This document shows positions 8,941 to 17,287 of a stretch of DNA of 37,038 nt, one piece after another (the stretch's first letter is position 1; each line of letters starts with the position of its first letter). The notes below the pieces were generated by a model. That model did no database searches. It was not told the DNA's origin and worked only from the letters and a program-made list of their open reading frames with translations. Source of the DNA: a bacterium (GTDB lineage Bacteria; Bacillota; Clostridia; Lachnospirales; Lachnospiraceae); assembly GCA_030539165.1 (NCBI GenBank), contig JAUNSO010000028.1:1-37038 (forward strand), given 5' to 3'. Position numbers and translations under genes: made by a program.

Positions 8941-9528
8941 ATGAGAGTGAATGTGTTGCTGTTTGATGATTTTGAAACGTTGGATGCCTTTGGACCGGTA
9001 GAGATACTCGGGAAGGTAGAGGATTATGAACTCCATTATGGTTCGCTGTACGGAGGAGAGATCATCAGTGCGCAGGATACGCGTATTATGACAGAAAGGA
9101 TTGATCTGGTCAATACAGATGGCATATTAGTGGTTCCGGGAGGCAAAGGAACCAGAACATACGTAGACAATGGAGCATTTCTTGCCAGTCTGAAAATGGC
9201 AGCAGAACAGGCTGCATACTGCCTGTCTATCTGTACCGGATCGGCATTGTTAGCCAGAACCGGACTATTGGACGGCAAAGAGGCTACAACAAATAAAAAG
9301 GCATTTGACTGGGTGAGATCTGTCGGTGAACATGTACAGTGGAAGGAAAAAGCCAGATGGGTCGCAGACGGAAAGTACTATACATCATCAGGAGTATCTG
9401 CAGGCATTGATATGACACTGGGCTTTGTGAGAGATATGCTTGGCGAAGAAAAAGCATGGGAAATAGCGAATCATATCGAATATATATGGAACAGTGACTG
9501 CGAAAATGATCTGTTTTGCAGATGCTAA
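8941..9528 (+). CDS. DJ-1/PfpI family protein (isonitrile hydratase-like)
   Basis: A 195-residue DJ-1/PfpI superfamily protein. It opens MRVNVLLFDDFETLDAFGP, the signature of the branch that includes isonitrile hydratase and the sensor halves of AraC-type regulators. It continues with ILVVPGGKGTR and the nucleophile elbow SICTGS (Cys98). The later motifs TNKKAFDW, YTSSGVSAGIDMTLGFV and AWEIANHIEY are those of the standalone enzymes. The substrate is unknown. It begins 8 bases after the kinase stop, so it is in the same operon. No membrane or export signal is present. Confidence 0.85.
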   Translation: MRVNVLLFDDFETLDAFGPVEILGKVEDYELHYGSLYGGEIISAQDTRIMTERIDLVNTDGILVVPGGKGTRTYVDNGAFLASLKMAAEQAAYCLSICTGSALLARTGLLDGKEATTNKKAFDWVRSVGEHVQWKEKARWVADGKYYTSSGVSAGIDMTLGFVRDMLGEEKAWEIANHIEYIWNSDCENDLFCRC

Positions 9529-9560
9529 AACAAAGGGTGGTCAAATAGGAGGGCTAAGAC

Positions 9561-9767
9561 GTGAACAGCGGTAAGACATTTAAGGAGCGGTATCTGGCCG
9601 GAGAGATTGAGTTCGAGGAAATTGATGATTATTCACAAAAATGGGGCATGAGTGATGAAACCTGTACGTTGCGTGAGTATCTGGGATTGAATGCGGATGA
9701 AGAGGATATCTGGATCAGTGTCAGTGACGAAGCATTACAGGAGACGCTGGATCAGCAAAAGAAATAA
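9561..9767 (+). CDS. Small acidic protein, unknown function
   Basis: A 68-residue, strongly acidic protein (about 17 Asp/Glu) starting at GTG 9561 behind a clear AGGAGG. It is predicted soluble and largely helical, with no cysteine pair or membrane segment. Short proteins of this shape (KERYLAGEIEFEEIDDY, then LREYLGL) recur in Lachnospiraceae genomes as hypotheticals, to my recollection. It lies 32 bases after the DJ-1 gene and 39 before purN, so it is part of the same transcript. No function is assigned. Confidence 0.7.
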   Translation: MNSGKTFKERYLAGEIEFEEIDDYSQKWGMSDETCTLREYLGLNADEEDIWISVSDEALQETLDQQKK

Positions 9768-9806
9768 GCAGAATCATTCTTTGAGAAGAGAAATGGAGAT
9801 CATAAT

Positions 9807-10400
9807 ATGAATATTACGGTATTTGCTTCACATGGCGGTTCGGATATGCAGGCAATCATAGATGGCTGTAAAGCAGGAAAAATCAATGCAAAAGTAGTTG
9901 CCATGATTACAAATAATATAGATTCCATGGCTTACGAGCGTGCCGGAAAAGAAAAAATAGACCGTTACTGCCTGAATCACAAGGACATTTCTGATGCAGA
10001 GGAATTGGAAAGAAGGATGCTGGAGGTATTGGACAGTCATCATACGGATTTGATATTTCTCGCAGGCTACATGAGAAAGCTGGGAGACTCTATCCTGCAT
10101 CAGTATCAGAACCGGGTTTTTAATATTCACCCTGCGTTGCTGCCGAAATACGGTGGTAAGGGCATGTATGGCATTCATGTTCATGAAGCAGTCATTGCTG
10201 CAGGGGAGAAGGTATCAGGTGTCACGATCCATCGTGTGAATGAGCAGTATGACAGCGGTGATATCGTAGCACAGACGGAGGTACCTGTTATAAACGGTGA
10301 TACAGCAGAAACACTGGCGGCCCGTGTGCTGAAAAGAGAACATGAATTTCTGGTGGAAGTGATCAGCGATGTGGCTGACGGCAAGATAGCATTAGGATGA
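9807..10400 (+). CDS. purN: Phosphoribosylglycinamide formyltransferase (GAR transformylase)
   Basis: PurN transfers a formyl group from 10-formyl-THF to glycinamide ribonucleotide in purine synthesis. The 197-residue protein has the normal length. Catalytic residues are visible: N106 and H108 in VFNIHPALLPKYGGKGMYG, and an aspartate at about 149 in EQYDSGDIVAQ. SGVTIHRVNE is also typical. The substrate loop near the N-terminus reads GSDMQAIIDG where GSNLQAI is usual. It is not in a pur cluster but last in the proA run, and its stop is 1 base from the convergent stop of the AraC gene, with no terminator between them. Confidence 0.95.
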   Translation: MNITVFASHGGSDMQAIIDGCKAGKINAKVVAMITNNIDSMAYERAGKEKIDRYCLNHKDISDAEELERRMLEVLDSHHTDLIFLAGYMRKLGDSILHQYQNRVFNIHPALLPKYGGKGMYGIHVHEAVIAAGEKVSGVTIHRVNEQYDSGDIVAQTEVPVINGDTAETLAARVLKREHEFLVEVISDVADGKIALG

Positions 10401-10401
10401 T

Positions 10402-11262
10402 CTACTTTTGATACATCATACGAAACTCAGTAGGTGTACAGTTTTTACAGATCTTAAACATCCGGATAAAGGATGAAATCGAATTAAAACCTGACAACAG
10501 AGCCACCTCAGTGACTGAAATATCAGGATTAATCAGAAGCTTTTCTGCATACATGATTCTGTGCAGATTCAAATATTTATAGAAAGAAACACTGGTAAAC
10601 TGCTTGAACAGACGTGAAAAGTGATATTTGCTGAAGCCGGCTTTTTCTGAAATCTCATCCAGAGTCAGGTTGTCCGTACAGTGTTTATTGATATAGTCAC
10701 AAACATTCATAAATTTCTCTATATATTCCTGCTGTTTGGTCTGACTGGATTCAAACTTGTCAGATTCAACAGCGTGAGTTCTTCCTATGAGCACCAGAAT
10801 CCGGATTAATTTCGAATAGATGGATGCATCACTCAGGATGGCATTTCCATTATACTCATCTAATATTTCCATCAAAAGAGTACTGATTGTTTCGTGAATC
10901 TGAGGGCAGTCCTCCGGTGTGATCAGTGTAACCGGAGAGGTAAGATAAACGGCGGATTCACATTCTTTGATTGCATTTAACAGCGTAATGTCTGCTTGAA
11001 AGATCAGCCGGCGGCCGGCAGTCGAGGGTGAATACAAAGCATGCAGTGTACCTGGCGCTATGAGCAGTATATCCCCTGTTTTCAGGTCAAATGTCTTATT
11101 ATTGCATACTGCACGATAGGTATTCTCCAAGGGCATCAGAAGTTCTATCGGAGTATGCCAGTGGGTAGGGTAACTCTCAATTTCTCTGTTATCATATAAC
11201 ATAATAGTGGAATCATTCGAAAACAGGACAGTTTCGTGTACGCCATTCAATGATTCAATCAT
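10402..11262 (-). CDS. AraC-family transcriptional regulator with N-terminal cupin
   Basis: A 286-residue regulator. An N-terminal cupin sensor (YPTHWHTPIELLMP, GDILLIAPGTLHALY) is followed by two C-terminal AraC helix-turn-helix motifs from about residue 185. These read NLTLDEISEKAGFSKYHFSRLFKQ and ISVTEVALLSGFNSISSFIRMFK. I place the start at 11262, where AAGGAGGTG lies 6 bases upstream; an upstream ATG at 11292 has no site. It is divergent from the sugar transporter operon at 11614 and is its probable activator. The 21-bp-spaced repeats at 11507-11535 are its candidate binding site. The ligand is presumably a sugar released from the GH3 substrate (inference). Confidence 0.9.
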   Translation of the reverse strand: MIESLNGVHETVLFSNDSTIMLYDNREIESYPTHWHTPIELLMPLENTYRAVCNNKTFDLKTGDILLIAPGTLHALYSPSTAGRRLIFQADITLLNAIKECESAVYLTSPVTLITPEDCPQIHETISTLLMEILDEYNGNAILSDASIYSKLIRILVLIGRTHAVESDKFESSQTKQQEYIEKFMNVCDYINKHCTDNLTLDEISEKAGFSKYHFSRLFKQFTSVSFYKYLNLHRIMYAEKLLINPDISVTEVALLSGFNSISSFIRMFKICKNCTPTEFRMMYQK

Positions 11263-11613
11263 ATCTGACACCTCCTTCGTGCTTCTTTTCAATGACCAAT
11301 CATAACAATTAATTGAATATCTGTCAATTTTTTTAGTACGAAATATTGCGATTTAAACATCTCTTTGGAGTCGATTGTTTGTCAAAAAGTACAATAAAGT
11401 AAACGATTACGTTTCATTTTATTCATTTTTTTGTTACAAATTCACTAAAAGTGCTCAAAAAAAGAAATAAAATCCGAAACATTTTAAGTAATTTGAACAA
11501 GAGAAAATAGCAATAATTGATACCTATATAGCAATTATTAGGAAGATAAAAGGAGCAACTTTTGATATGCTGATAGCGTAACAATTATACCAATTTGGAA
11601 GGGAGAACTAAAA
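11263..11613. other. AT-rich divergent control region, 351 bases
   Basis: There is no gene here. The segment separates the AraC regulator from the transporter operon. It holds the inverted repeat AAACG-N4-CGTTT at 11401-11414, which could be a LacI-type or catabolite site, and the AraC-type direct repeats at 11507-11535. A weak promoter-like TTGATA (11562-11567) and TATACC (11586-11591) lies just ahead of the lipoprotein gene. I could not fix the transcription start on either strand. Confidence 0.5.
11507..11535 (+). promoter_or_regulatory. Candidate AraC-family operator: direct repeats 21 bp apart
   Basis: ATAGCAAT occurs at 11507-11514 and again at 11528-11535, a start-to-start spacing of exactly 21 bp, or two helical turns. 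That is the spacing of AraC half-sites in well-studied systems such as araI1/araI2. The sequence continues similarly after each copy (AATTG against TATTA). It lies about 80 bases before the start of the binding-protein gene, beside the divergently encoded AraC regulator. Confidence 0.5.
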
Positions 11614-13011
11614 ATGAAAAAGAAGTTACTAAGTATTTTACTCAGTGCAGCAATGACGGCAACATTGCTCGCAGGATGTGGTTCCTCAGCAGCTCCGGCA
11701 GAAGCACCGGCAGCAGAGGAAGCACCTGCAGCAGACGCAGCAGCAACAGGAGACAATGTTATTAATCTGTATGCTTTTACAGATGAAGTACCGAAGATGG
11801 TTGACAAATTCATCGAGACACATCCTGACTTTGGCTACACTGTAAATTCAACAATCGTAGCAACAACAGACGGTGCTTATCAGCCGGCACTTGACCAGGC
11901 ACTCGCATCAGGCGGAGCAGAAGCTCCTGATATGTACTGTGCAGAGGCAGCTTTCGTTCTGAAGTATACACAGGGTGATGCAGCTCAGTATGCAGCTCCT
12001 TATGAAGATCTCGGAATTGATGTTGCTAAAGAAGTTAAAGATGCAGACATCGCTCAGTACACAGTTGATATCGGAACAAATCCGGATGGCAAGCTCGTTG
12101 CTCTTGGATACCAGGCTACAGGCGGCGCATTCATTTATCGTCGTTCAATCGCTAAAGATGTATTCGGAACAGATGATCCTGCAGAAATCGGCAAGAAGAT
12201 TGGTGCCGGAACAAACAGCTGGGATGATTTCTTTGCAGCAGCAAAGGATTTAAAGGCTAAGGGTTATGGTATCGTTTCAGGTGATGGAGATATCTGGCAT
12301 GCAGTTGAGAACAGCTCAGATAAGGGCTGGATCGTTGATGGCGCTCTGAACATTGATCCTAAGAGAGAGAACTTCTTAGATCTGTCTAAGGAATTAATGG
12401 ACAATGGTTACCACAATGATACACAGGATTGGCAGGATGCTTGGTTCGCTGATATGAAGGGCGAAGGCGCTCAGGAAATCTTTGGTTTCTTCGGACCTGC
12501 TTGGCTGATCAACTACACATTAGCACCTAACTGCGGCGGAGAAGCTGTTGGTGAAGGTACATACGGTGATTGGGCAATCTGTGAGCCTCCTATCGGATTC
12601 TTCTGGGGTGGTACATGGGTACTTGCAAGCAAAGATTCACCTAAGAAAGAAGCAGTTGGACAGATTATCGACTGGATTACTTTGAACTGCACAAAAGATG
12701 GTCTTCAGTATATGTGGGCTAACGGAACATTCAACGGCGAAGGCGGAACAAAAGACTGTGTTGCCAGCGGTACTGTAATGGCTATGTCTGATGGTTCACT
12801 TGACTTCTTAGGCGGACAGAACATGTTCGATGTATTCGTACCTGCTAACCAGTATGCAAATGGAACAAACCTTACACAGTACGATGAGACAATCAACCAG
12901 TACTGGAGAGATGCAGTTCGTGAGTACACAGCTGGAAACAAGGACAGAGAGACAGCTATTGCTGACTTCAAGACAAACGTTGGCGATAACCTGGATGTTA
13001 CTGTTGATTAA
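11614..13011 (+). CDS. Carbohydrate ABC transporter substrate-binding lipoprotein
   Basis: A 465-residue family 1 extracellular solute-binding protein. The signal peptide ends in lipobox LLAGC (Cys22). An Ala/Pro/Glu linker follows, then a mature domain of the CUT1 sugar-binding type (VINLYAFTDEVPKMVDKF, TGGAFIYRRSIAKDVFG, WILASKDSPKKEAVGQIIDW-like end). It captures an oligosaccharide outside the cell and hands it to the permeases at 13095 and 14084. GGGAG precedes the ATG. Its codon choice (many GCA, ACA, GGA, GCT) suggests high expression. The hairpin just after its stop may favour it over the permease transcript. The GH3 partner suggests a beta-linked plant oligosaccharide (inference). Confidence 0.93.
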   Translation: MKKKLLSILLSAAMTATLLAGCGSSAAPAEAPAAEEAPAADAAATGDNVINLYAFTDEVPKMVDKFIETHPDFGYTVNSTIVATTDGAYQPALDQALASGGAEAPDMYCAEAAFVLKYTQGDAAQYAAPYEDLGIDVAKEVKDADIAQYTVDIGTNPDGKLVALGYQATGGAFIYRRSIAKDVFGTDDPAEIGKKIGAGTNSWDDFFAAAKDLKAKGYGIVSGDGDIWHAVENSSDKGWIVDGALNIDPKRENFLDLSKELMDNGYHNDTQDWQDAWFADMKGEGAQEIFGFFGPAWLINYTLAPNCGGEAVGEGTYGDWAICEPPIGFFWGGTWVLASKDSPKKEAVGQIIDWITLNCTKDGLQYMWANGTFNGEGGTKDCVASGTVMAMSDGSLDFLGGQNMFDVFVPANQYANGTNLTQYDETINQYWRDAVREYTAGNKDRETAIADFKTNVGDNLDVTVD

Positions 13012-13037
13012 TCAAATTCAATAAGTGGAATTAAGAT

Positions 13038-13065
13038 ATGGGCGGTGGAGCTATCTGCCGCCCAT
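13038..13065 (+). other. Intercistronic hairpin between binding protein and permease genes
   Basis: ATGGGCGG (13038-13045) pairs perfectly with CCGCCCAT (13058-13065). The stem can extend inward through two G-U pairs to a GCTA loop. No T-run follows, so it looks like an mRNA-stabilising or partly attenuating hairpin rather than a full terminator. Such elements commonly give more binding protein than permease in sugar ABC operons. Confidence 0.6.
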
Positions 13066-13094
13066 GTTTAAAATTCCGGAATATGGAGGCAGGA

Positions 13095-14087
13095 ATGAAA
13101 CGAAAAAGAGTAAGCTATGCAAAATACGGATACTTTTTCTGTATCCCTTTTGTATTAGCATTTCTTATTTTCTCATTATATCCAATCATTTACACAATGC
13201 TTATTGGATTTACTGATTTGAAGGGTCTTGGAACTACCAATATTCATATTTTGAAGGATGATTTATTTAAAAATTTTAAAACCATTTTAGGAAATAATTC
13301 TTTCCAGACAGCATTTAGAAATACATGGAAGATGTGGATCATAAACTTTGTTCCGCAGATTGTATTGGCTTTACTCCTTGCAGCGTGGTTTACGGATACA
13401 AGAAGCAAAATCAAGGGACAGGGATTTTTTAAAGTCGTATTTTATTTACCGAATATTATCACAGCCGCTACAGTATCTATCTTATTTGCAGCATTCTTCG
13501 GACATCCGATGGGACCTGTAAATGATATTTTTATGTCCTTGGGATGGTCTGAGAAACCTATTTATTTCTTAAGAAACAAAGCAGTTGCTCAGGGAGTAAT
13601 TGAATTTATCCAATTCTGGCAGTGGTATGGCTATACGATGATTGTTCTGATATCAGGTATATTAGGTATCAGCCCTGAGATATTTGAAGCAGCCGAGGTA
13701 GATGGCGCTAATCGTATACAGACATTTTTCTATGTGACAATTCCGAATCTGAAGACAATTCTGCTGTTTTCTCTGGTTACAAGCTTGATCGGCGGACTGC
13801 AGATGTTCGATGTACCGCAGTTGTTCATTGCGAAACAAGGACCGGATAATGCTACATTGACTACAAGTGTATTTATATATAATCAGGCATTCAGCGGCAG
13901 TTACTTATATAATCGTGCAGCAGCAGCGAGTGTTATCATGTTCCTGATCATATGTGTTGCTTCAGCATGTCTCTTTATTACATTGCGTGATAAAGAAGAA
14001 ATCGAATTGCATAAATTGATGAGACAACAGGAGAAAGCATATCGATTGGCAACCAGAGCCGCAAGAAAGGAGGGAAAAGCAAAATGA
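13095..14087 (+). CDS. Sugar ABC transporter permease (MalF-type)
   Basis: A 330-residue CUT1 permease with six predicted membrane helices. The EAA loop reads EIFEAAEVDGANRIQTFFYVTIPNLK, the contact surface for the ATPase. I start it at ATG 13095, which has GGAGG 5 bases upstream; the longer frame from 13038 would begin inside the intercistronic hairpin. It pairs with the MalG-type permease that overlaps its stop by 4 bases. No ATP-binding gene is present. CUT1 systems in Firmicutes often share a MsmK/MalK-type ATPase encoded elsewhere. A charged C-terminal tail (KLMRQQEKAYRLATRAARKE) extends into the cytoplasm. Confidence 0.93.
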   Translation: MKRKRVSYAKYGYFFCIPFVLAFLIFSLYPIIYTMLIGFTDLKGLGTTNIHILKDDLFKNFKTILGNNSFQTAFRNTWKMWIINFVPQIVLALLLAAWFTDTRSKIKGQGFFKVVFYLPNIITAATVSILFAAFFGHPMGPVNDIFMSLGWSEKPIYFLRNKAVAQGVIEFIQFWQWYGYTMIVLISGILGISPEIFEAAEVDGANRIQTFFYVTIPNLKTILLFSLVTSLIGGLQMFDVPQLFIAKQGPDNATLTTSVFIYNQAFSGSYLYNRAAAASVIMFLIICVASACLFITLRDKEEIELHKLMRQQEKAYRLATRAARKEGKAK

Positions 14088-14935
14088 ACACAAAGACAAA
14101 AAAACGTACATCCACCGGATATATGATTATTATCTATGCAGTTTGCATTTTCCTGACACTTTTAAGCCTGTTTCCGTTTACGATTATGATCGTAAACTCA
14201 ACAAGATCTACAACACAGATACAGCAGCATGCAGTTTCACTGATTCCATCGACGTATCTGTTAAAGAATATGGCAATCCTGCTGGGCAAGAGCTTTAATC
14301 CCTTTAGAGGATTTTTAAATTCAGTCATCATTTCTACAGGCGCTACAATATGTGCTGTTTACTTTTCAACATTGACGGCATATGGTTTGGTCGTATATAC
14401 ATGGAGAATGAAAAGACCATTCTTTAGTTTTGTAATGGCGATTATGATGATTCCCTCACAGGTTACTATGATCGGTTTTTACCAGATGGTATACAAGGTA
14501 CATCTAACCAACAATATGCTGATGCTGATCCTGCCTGCGATAGCATCTCCGGCAATGGTATTCTTTATGCGTCAGTATATGATTCCTGCCTTATCCTTAG
14601 AGATTATTCAATCAGCCAGAATAGACGGAGCCAAGGAATTTTTCATCTTTAACAGAATCGCACTTCCGATTATGAAGCCGGCGATTGCAACACAGGCCAT
14701 TTTTGCATTCGTAACGAACTGGAATAACCTGTTTACCCCGTTGGTTCTGCTGACAGATAATAAAAACTACACGATGCCGATCATGGTCAGTCTGCTGAAG
14801 GGTGATATTTATAAAACAGAGTATGGTTCTATTTATCTAGGCTTAACTCTGACAGTATTACCTCTGATTGCAGTATATCTGTTCCTGTCCAAGTATATTA
14901 TTGCAGGTGTAGCATTGGGTAGTGTCAAGGGATAA
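14084..14935 (+). CDS. Sugar ABC transporter permease (MalG-type)
   Basis: A 283-residue CUT1 permease with six predicted helices and the EAA loop EIIQSARIDGAKEFFIFNRIALPIMKPA. Its ATG overlaps the upstream stop as ATGA, so the two permeases are translationally coupled and should be made in equal amounts. The end GVALGSVKG is the usual MalG-type C-terminus. It forms the membrane channel with the 13095 product. The GH3 gene follows by 21 bases in the same operon. Confidence 0.93.
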   Translation: MNTKTKKRTSTGYMIIIYAVCIFLTLLSLFPFTIMIVNSTRSTTQIQQHAVSLIPSTYLLKNMAILLGKSFNPFRGFLNSVIISTGATICAVYFSTLTAYGLVVYTWRMKRPFFSFVMAIMMIPSQVTMIGFYQMVYKVHLTNNMLMLILPAIASPAMVFFMRQYMIPALSLEIIQSARIDGAKEFFIFNRIALPIMKPAIATQAIFAFVTNWNNLFTPLVLLTDNKNYTMPIMVSLLKGDIYKTEYGSIYLGLTLTVLPLIAVYLFLSKYIIAGVALGSVKG

Positions 14936-14956
14936 TGGTATACGAAAGGAATTAAA

Positions 14957-17125
14957 ATGATTAATAATGAGCAACGAAAACAAGCCAGAAAACAAGCCAG
15001 AGAACTGGTGGCACAGATGTCTTTGGAGGAAAAGGCGTCTCAGTTAAAGTACAATGCACCGGCAATCAAAAGGCTGGGTGTTCCTGCGTATAACTGGTGG
15101 AACGAAGCTCTTCACGGAGTAGCAAGAGCGGGCACAGCGACAATGTTTCCGCAGGCAATTGCTATGGCAGCAGTATTTGACGATGTGCTTTTAAAAGAAA
15201 CTGCAGATGTGATTTCAACTGAGGCAAGAGCAAAGTACAATGCTTTTGTCTCAGAGAATGACAGGGGTATTTATAAGGGTCTGACGGTATGGTCCCCTAA
15301 TGTAAATATCTTTCGTGATCCGCGCTGGGGCAGAGGTCATGAGACATATGGAGAAGATCCGTATCTGACTTCCAGACTTGGTGTTGCTTTTATTGAAGGT
15401 CTGCAGGGAGATGGAGAACATCTAAAGACAGCAGCATGTGTCAAACATTTTGCAGTGCACTCGGGACCTGAAGCAGTCCGGCATGAGTTTAATGCAGAGG
15501 CATCCAAGAAAGATATGTGGGAAACATATCTGCCGGCATTTGAAGCATGTGTAAAAGAAGCCAATGTAGAGGCTGTCATGGGTGCCTATAACAGGGTCAA
15601 CGGTGAAGTATGCTGCGGCAGCAAGACTCTGATTCAGGATATATTACGCGGTGACTGGAAATTTGAAGGTCATTTTGTATCTGACTGCTGGGCCATCAGG
15701 GATTTTCATGAGCATCATATGGTCACAAAGACACCGACGGAGTCGGCAGCACTTGCTTTAAAAACAGGCTGTGACATGAACTGTGGAAATACTTATCTCC
15801 ATATAGTAAAAGCCTATCAGGAAGGACTGATCACGGAGGAGGATATCACCCGTGCAGCGGAGAGACTTTTTACAACGCGCTATCTGCTTGGCATGTTTGG
15901 AAGCAGTGAGTATGATCAGATTCCATATGAAGAAGTAGAAAACAAAGCACATAGAGAACTGGCTGTGCAGATGGCCGAGAAATCAATTGTTTTGCTGAAA
16001 AACGAAGGTGCTTTGCCAATACAAAAAGAACAAATCGAAAAAATAGCAGTCATAGGGCCAAATGCAAACAGCAGGAGTGCTTTGATCGGTAATTATCATG
16101 GAACCTCCTCACATTATGTGACTGTGCTGAGAGGCATACAGGATGCTGTCGGAGAAGAGATCTTGGTTCATTATGCACAGGGATCCCATTTATCCAGAAA
16201 CCGAGAAGAAGTATTAGCGGATCCGGATGATCGATTGGCTGAGGCAGTTGTTATCACGAAAGAGAGTGATATTGCAGTTGTATGTCTGGGACTGGATGAG
16301 ACACTTGAGGGCGAAGAGGGCGATGAAGGAAATGCCTATGTTTCCGGAGATAAAAATGATCTGGAACTGCCTGAATCGCAGCAGAGACTGTTGGAGGGTC
16401 TGGCAGAGATCGGAAAACCCATTATATTGGTAGTGATGACAGGCAGTGCAGTGAATCTCGGATTTGCAAAGAAACACCCAAATGTGAAGGCTATATTACA
16501 GGCATGGTATCCCGGAGCTGAAGGCGGCAGAGCCGTTGCAGATATTCTGTTTGGAAAGGTATCACCATCAGGAAAGCTTCCGGTGACGTTTTATGAATCA
16601 CTGGATGGACTGCCGGCATTTGAGGACTACGCCATGAAGGGCAGAACCTATCGCTATATGGAATGCCCGGCGCAGTATCCGTTTGGATATGGACTGACCT
16701 ACAGTAAGGTCACGTTGTCGAATGTAAAGGTTCATATTCCGGAAGAGGTAAAAATAGGTCAGCCGGTCTGTGTGATCAAACAGCTCAATGCCGATGTCAG
16801 CATAGACATCAGTAATATCGGTGATTACGATACAGACGAAGTCATAGAACTATATATCAAAAACCATGAGTCTGAGTATGCGGTTAAAAATCATAGTCTA
16901 TGTGGTTTTAAGAGAGTTCATCTCAGTAAAGATGAGACGCAGACGGTTCAGCTGCAGATATCATGCGGAATGTTCCTGTCGGTCAATGATGAAGGAAAGT
17001 CCATTCTGGACAGTTCACTCTTTACACTTTATGCGGGAGTCAGTCAGCCGGATGAGGTCAGCGTAAAGCTGAGCGGTGTCGAACCGGCTGCAATACAGAT
17101 TAACTTATACTCAAAAACCCTTTGA
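14957..17125 (+). CDS. GH3 glycoside hydrolase, beta-xylosidase/beta-glucosidase type
   Basis: A 722-residue retaining glycosidase. The GH3 N-terminal barrel has NWWNEALHGVAR, WSPNVNIFRDPRWGRGHETYGEDP, KHFAVHSG (163-170) and the nucleophile D243 in VSDCWAI. A second GH3 domain follows, with the probable acid/base loop EGEEGDEGNAYVSGDK, WYPGAEGGRAVADILFG and FPFGYGLTY-like YPFGYGLTYS. A short fibronectin-III-like end (about 615-715) closes it. The WSPNVNIFRDPRWGRG form is frequent in beta-xylosidases, which I favour over beta-glucosidase. There is no signal peptide, so it acts in the cytoplasm on oligosaccharides imported by the three preceding genes. Its stop codon lies inside the terminator stem. 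Confidence 0.92.
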   Translation: MINNEQRKQARKQARELVAQMSLEEKASQLKYNAPAIKRLGVPAYNWWNEALHGVARAGTATMFPQAIAMAAVFDDVLLKETADVISTEARAKYNAFVSENDRGIYKGLTVWSPNVNIFRDPRWGRGHETYGEDPYLTSRLGVAFIEGLQGDGEHLKTAACVKHFAVHSGPEAVRHEFNAEASKKDMWETYLPAFEACVKEANVEAVMGAYNRVNGEVCCGSKTLIQDILRGDWKFEGHFVSDCWAIRDFHEHHMVTKTPTESAALALKTGCDMNCGNTYLHIVKAYQEGLITEEDITRAAERLFTTRYLLGMFGSSEYDQIPYEEVENKAHRELAVQMAEKSIVLLKNEGALPIQKEQIEKIAVIGPNANSRSALIGNYHGTSSHYVTVLRGIQDAVGEEILVHYAQGSHLSRNREEVLADPDDRLAEAVVITKESDIAVVCLGLDETLEGEEGDEGNAYVSGDKNDLELPESQQRLLEGLAEIGKPIILVVMTGSAVNLGFAKKHPNVKAILQAWYPGAEGGRAVADILFGKVSPSGKLPVTFYESLDGLPAFEDYAMKGRTYRYMECPAQYPFGYGLTYSKVTLSNVKVHIPEEVKIGQPVCVIKQLNADVSIDISNIGDYDTDEVIELYIKNHESEYAVKNHSLCGFKRVHLSKDETQTVQLQISCGMFLSVNDEGKSILDSSLFTLYAGVSQPDEVSVKLSGVEPAAIQINLYSKTL

Positions 17126-17146
17126 AGAAATTCAAGGGGTTTTTTC
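17113..17146 (+). terminator. Rho-independent terminator of the transporter-GH3 operon
   Basis: AAAAACCCTTTGAA (17113-17126) pairs with TTCAAGGGGTTTTT (17131-17144) through 14 pairs, one of them G-U, around a GAAA tetraloop, and T residues follow. The GH3 stop codon (17123-17125) is inside the left arm, so the terminator overlaps the coding end. Confidence 0.9.
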
Positions 17147-17169
17147 TTGTAAATTCACATGGCAATTCA

Positions 17170-17219
17170 TTGACAGTATGCATGAATCAGGGTTATACTA
17201 TACTTTACCGAGTAAACGC
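17170..17219 (+). promoter_or_regulatory. Promoter and ROK-type operator of the acyl-CoA ligase gene
   Basis: TTGACA (17170-17175) and TATACT (17194-17199) are 18 bp apart. Two bases later comes TACTTTA-N5-TAAACGC (17201-17219). It matches 11 of the 14 arm positions of the TAGTTTA-N5-TAAACTA operator found before the kinase, repressor and DUF4867 genes. It is the weakest of the four copies, but it sits at the transcription start where a repressor would act. Confidence 0.55.
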
Positions 17220-17287
17220 ATTAATGTAGCGAAGAAGCAATACTACTTAGATGTTAGATGAAGATACAAAGTATGGAGGAAGCAGAT

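Noticed and set aside
9768..9806. Purine riboswitch upstream of purN
   Set aside because: The gap is 39 bases inside an operon, too short for the aptamer.
11562..11591. TTGATA / TATACC promoter immediately before the binding-protein gene
   Set aside because: It would put the start of transcription almost on the ribosome binding site; left as a weak possibility only.
13038..13094. Longer N-terminus for the MalF-type permease
   Set aside because: It would start inside a perfect hairpin, and the GGAGG-led ATG at 13095 gives the usual permease N-terminus.
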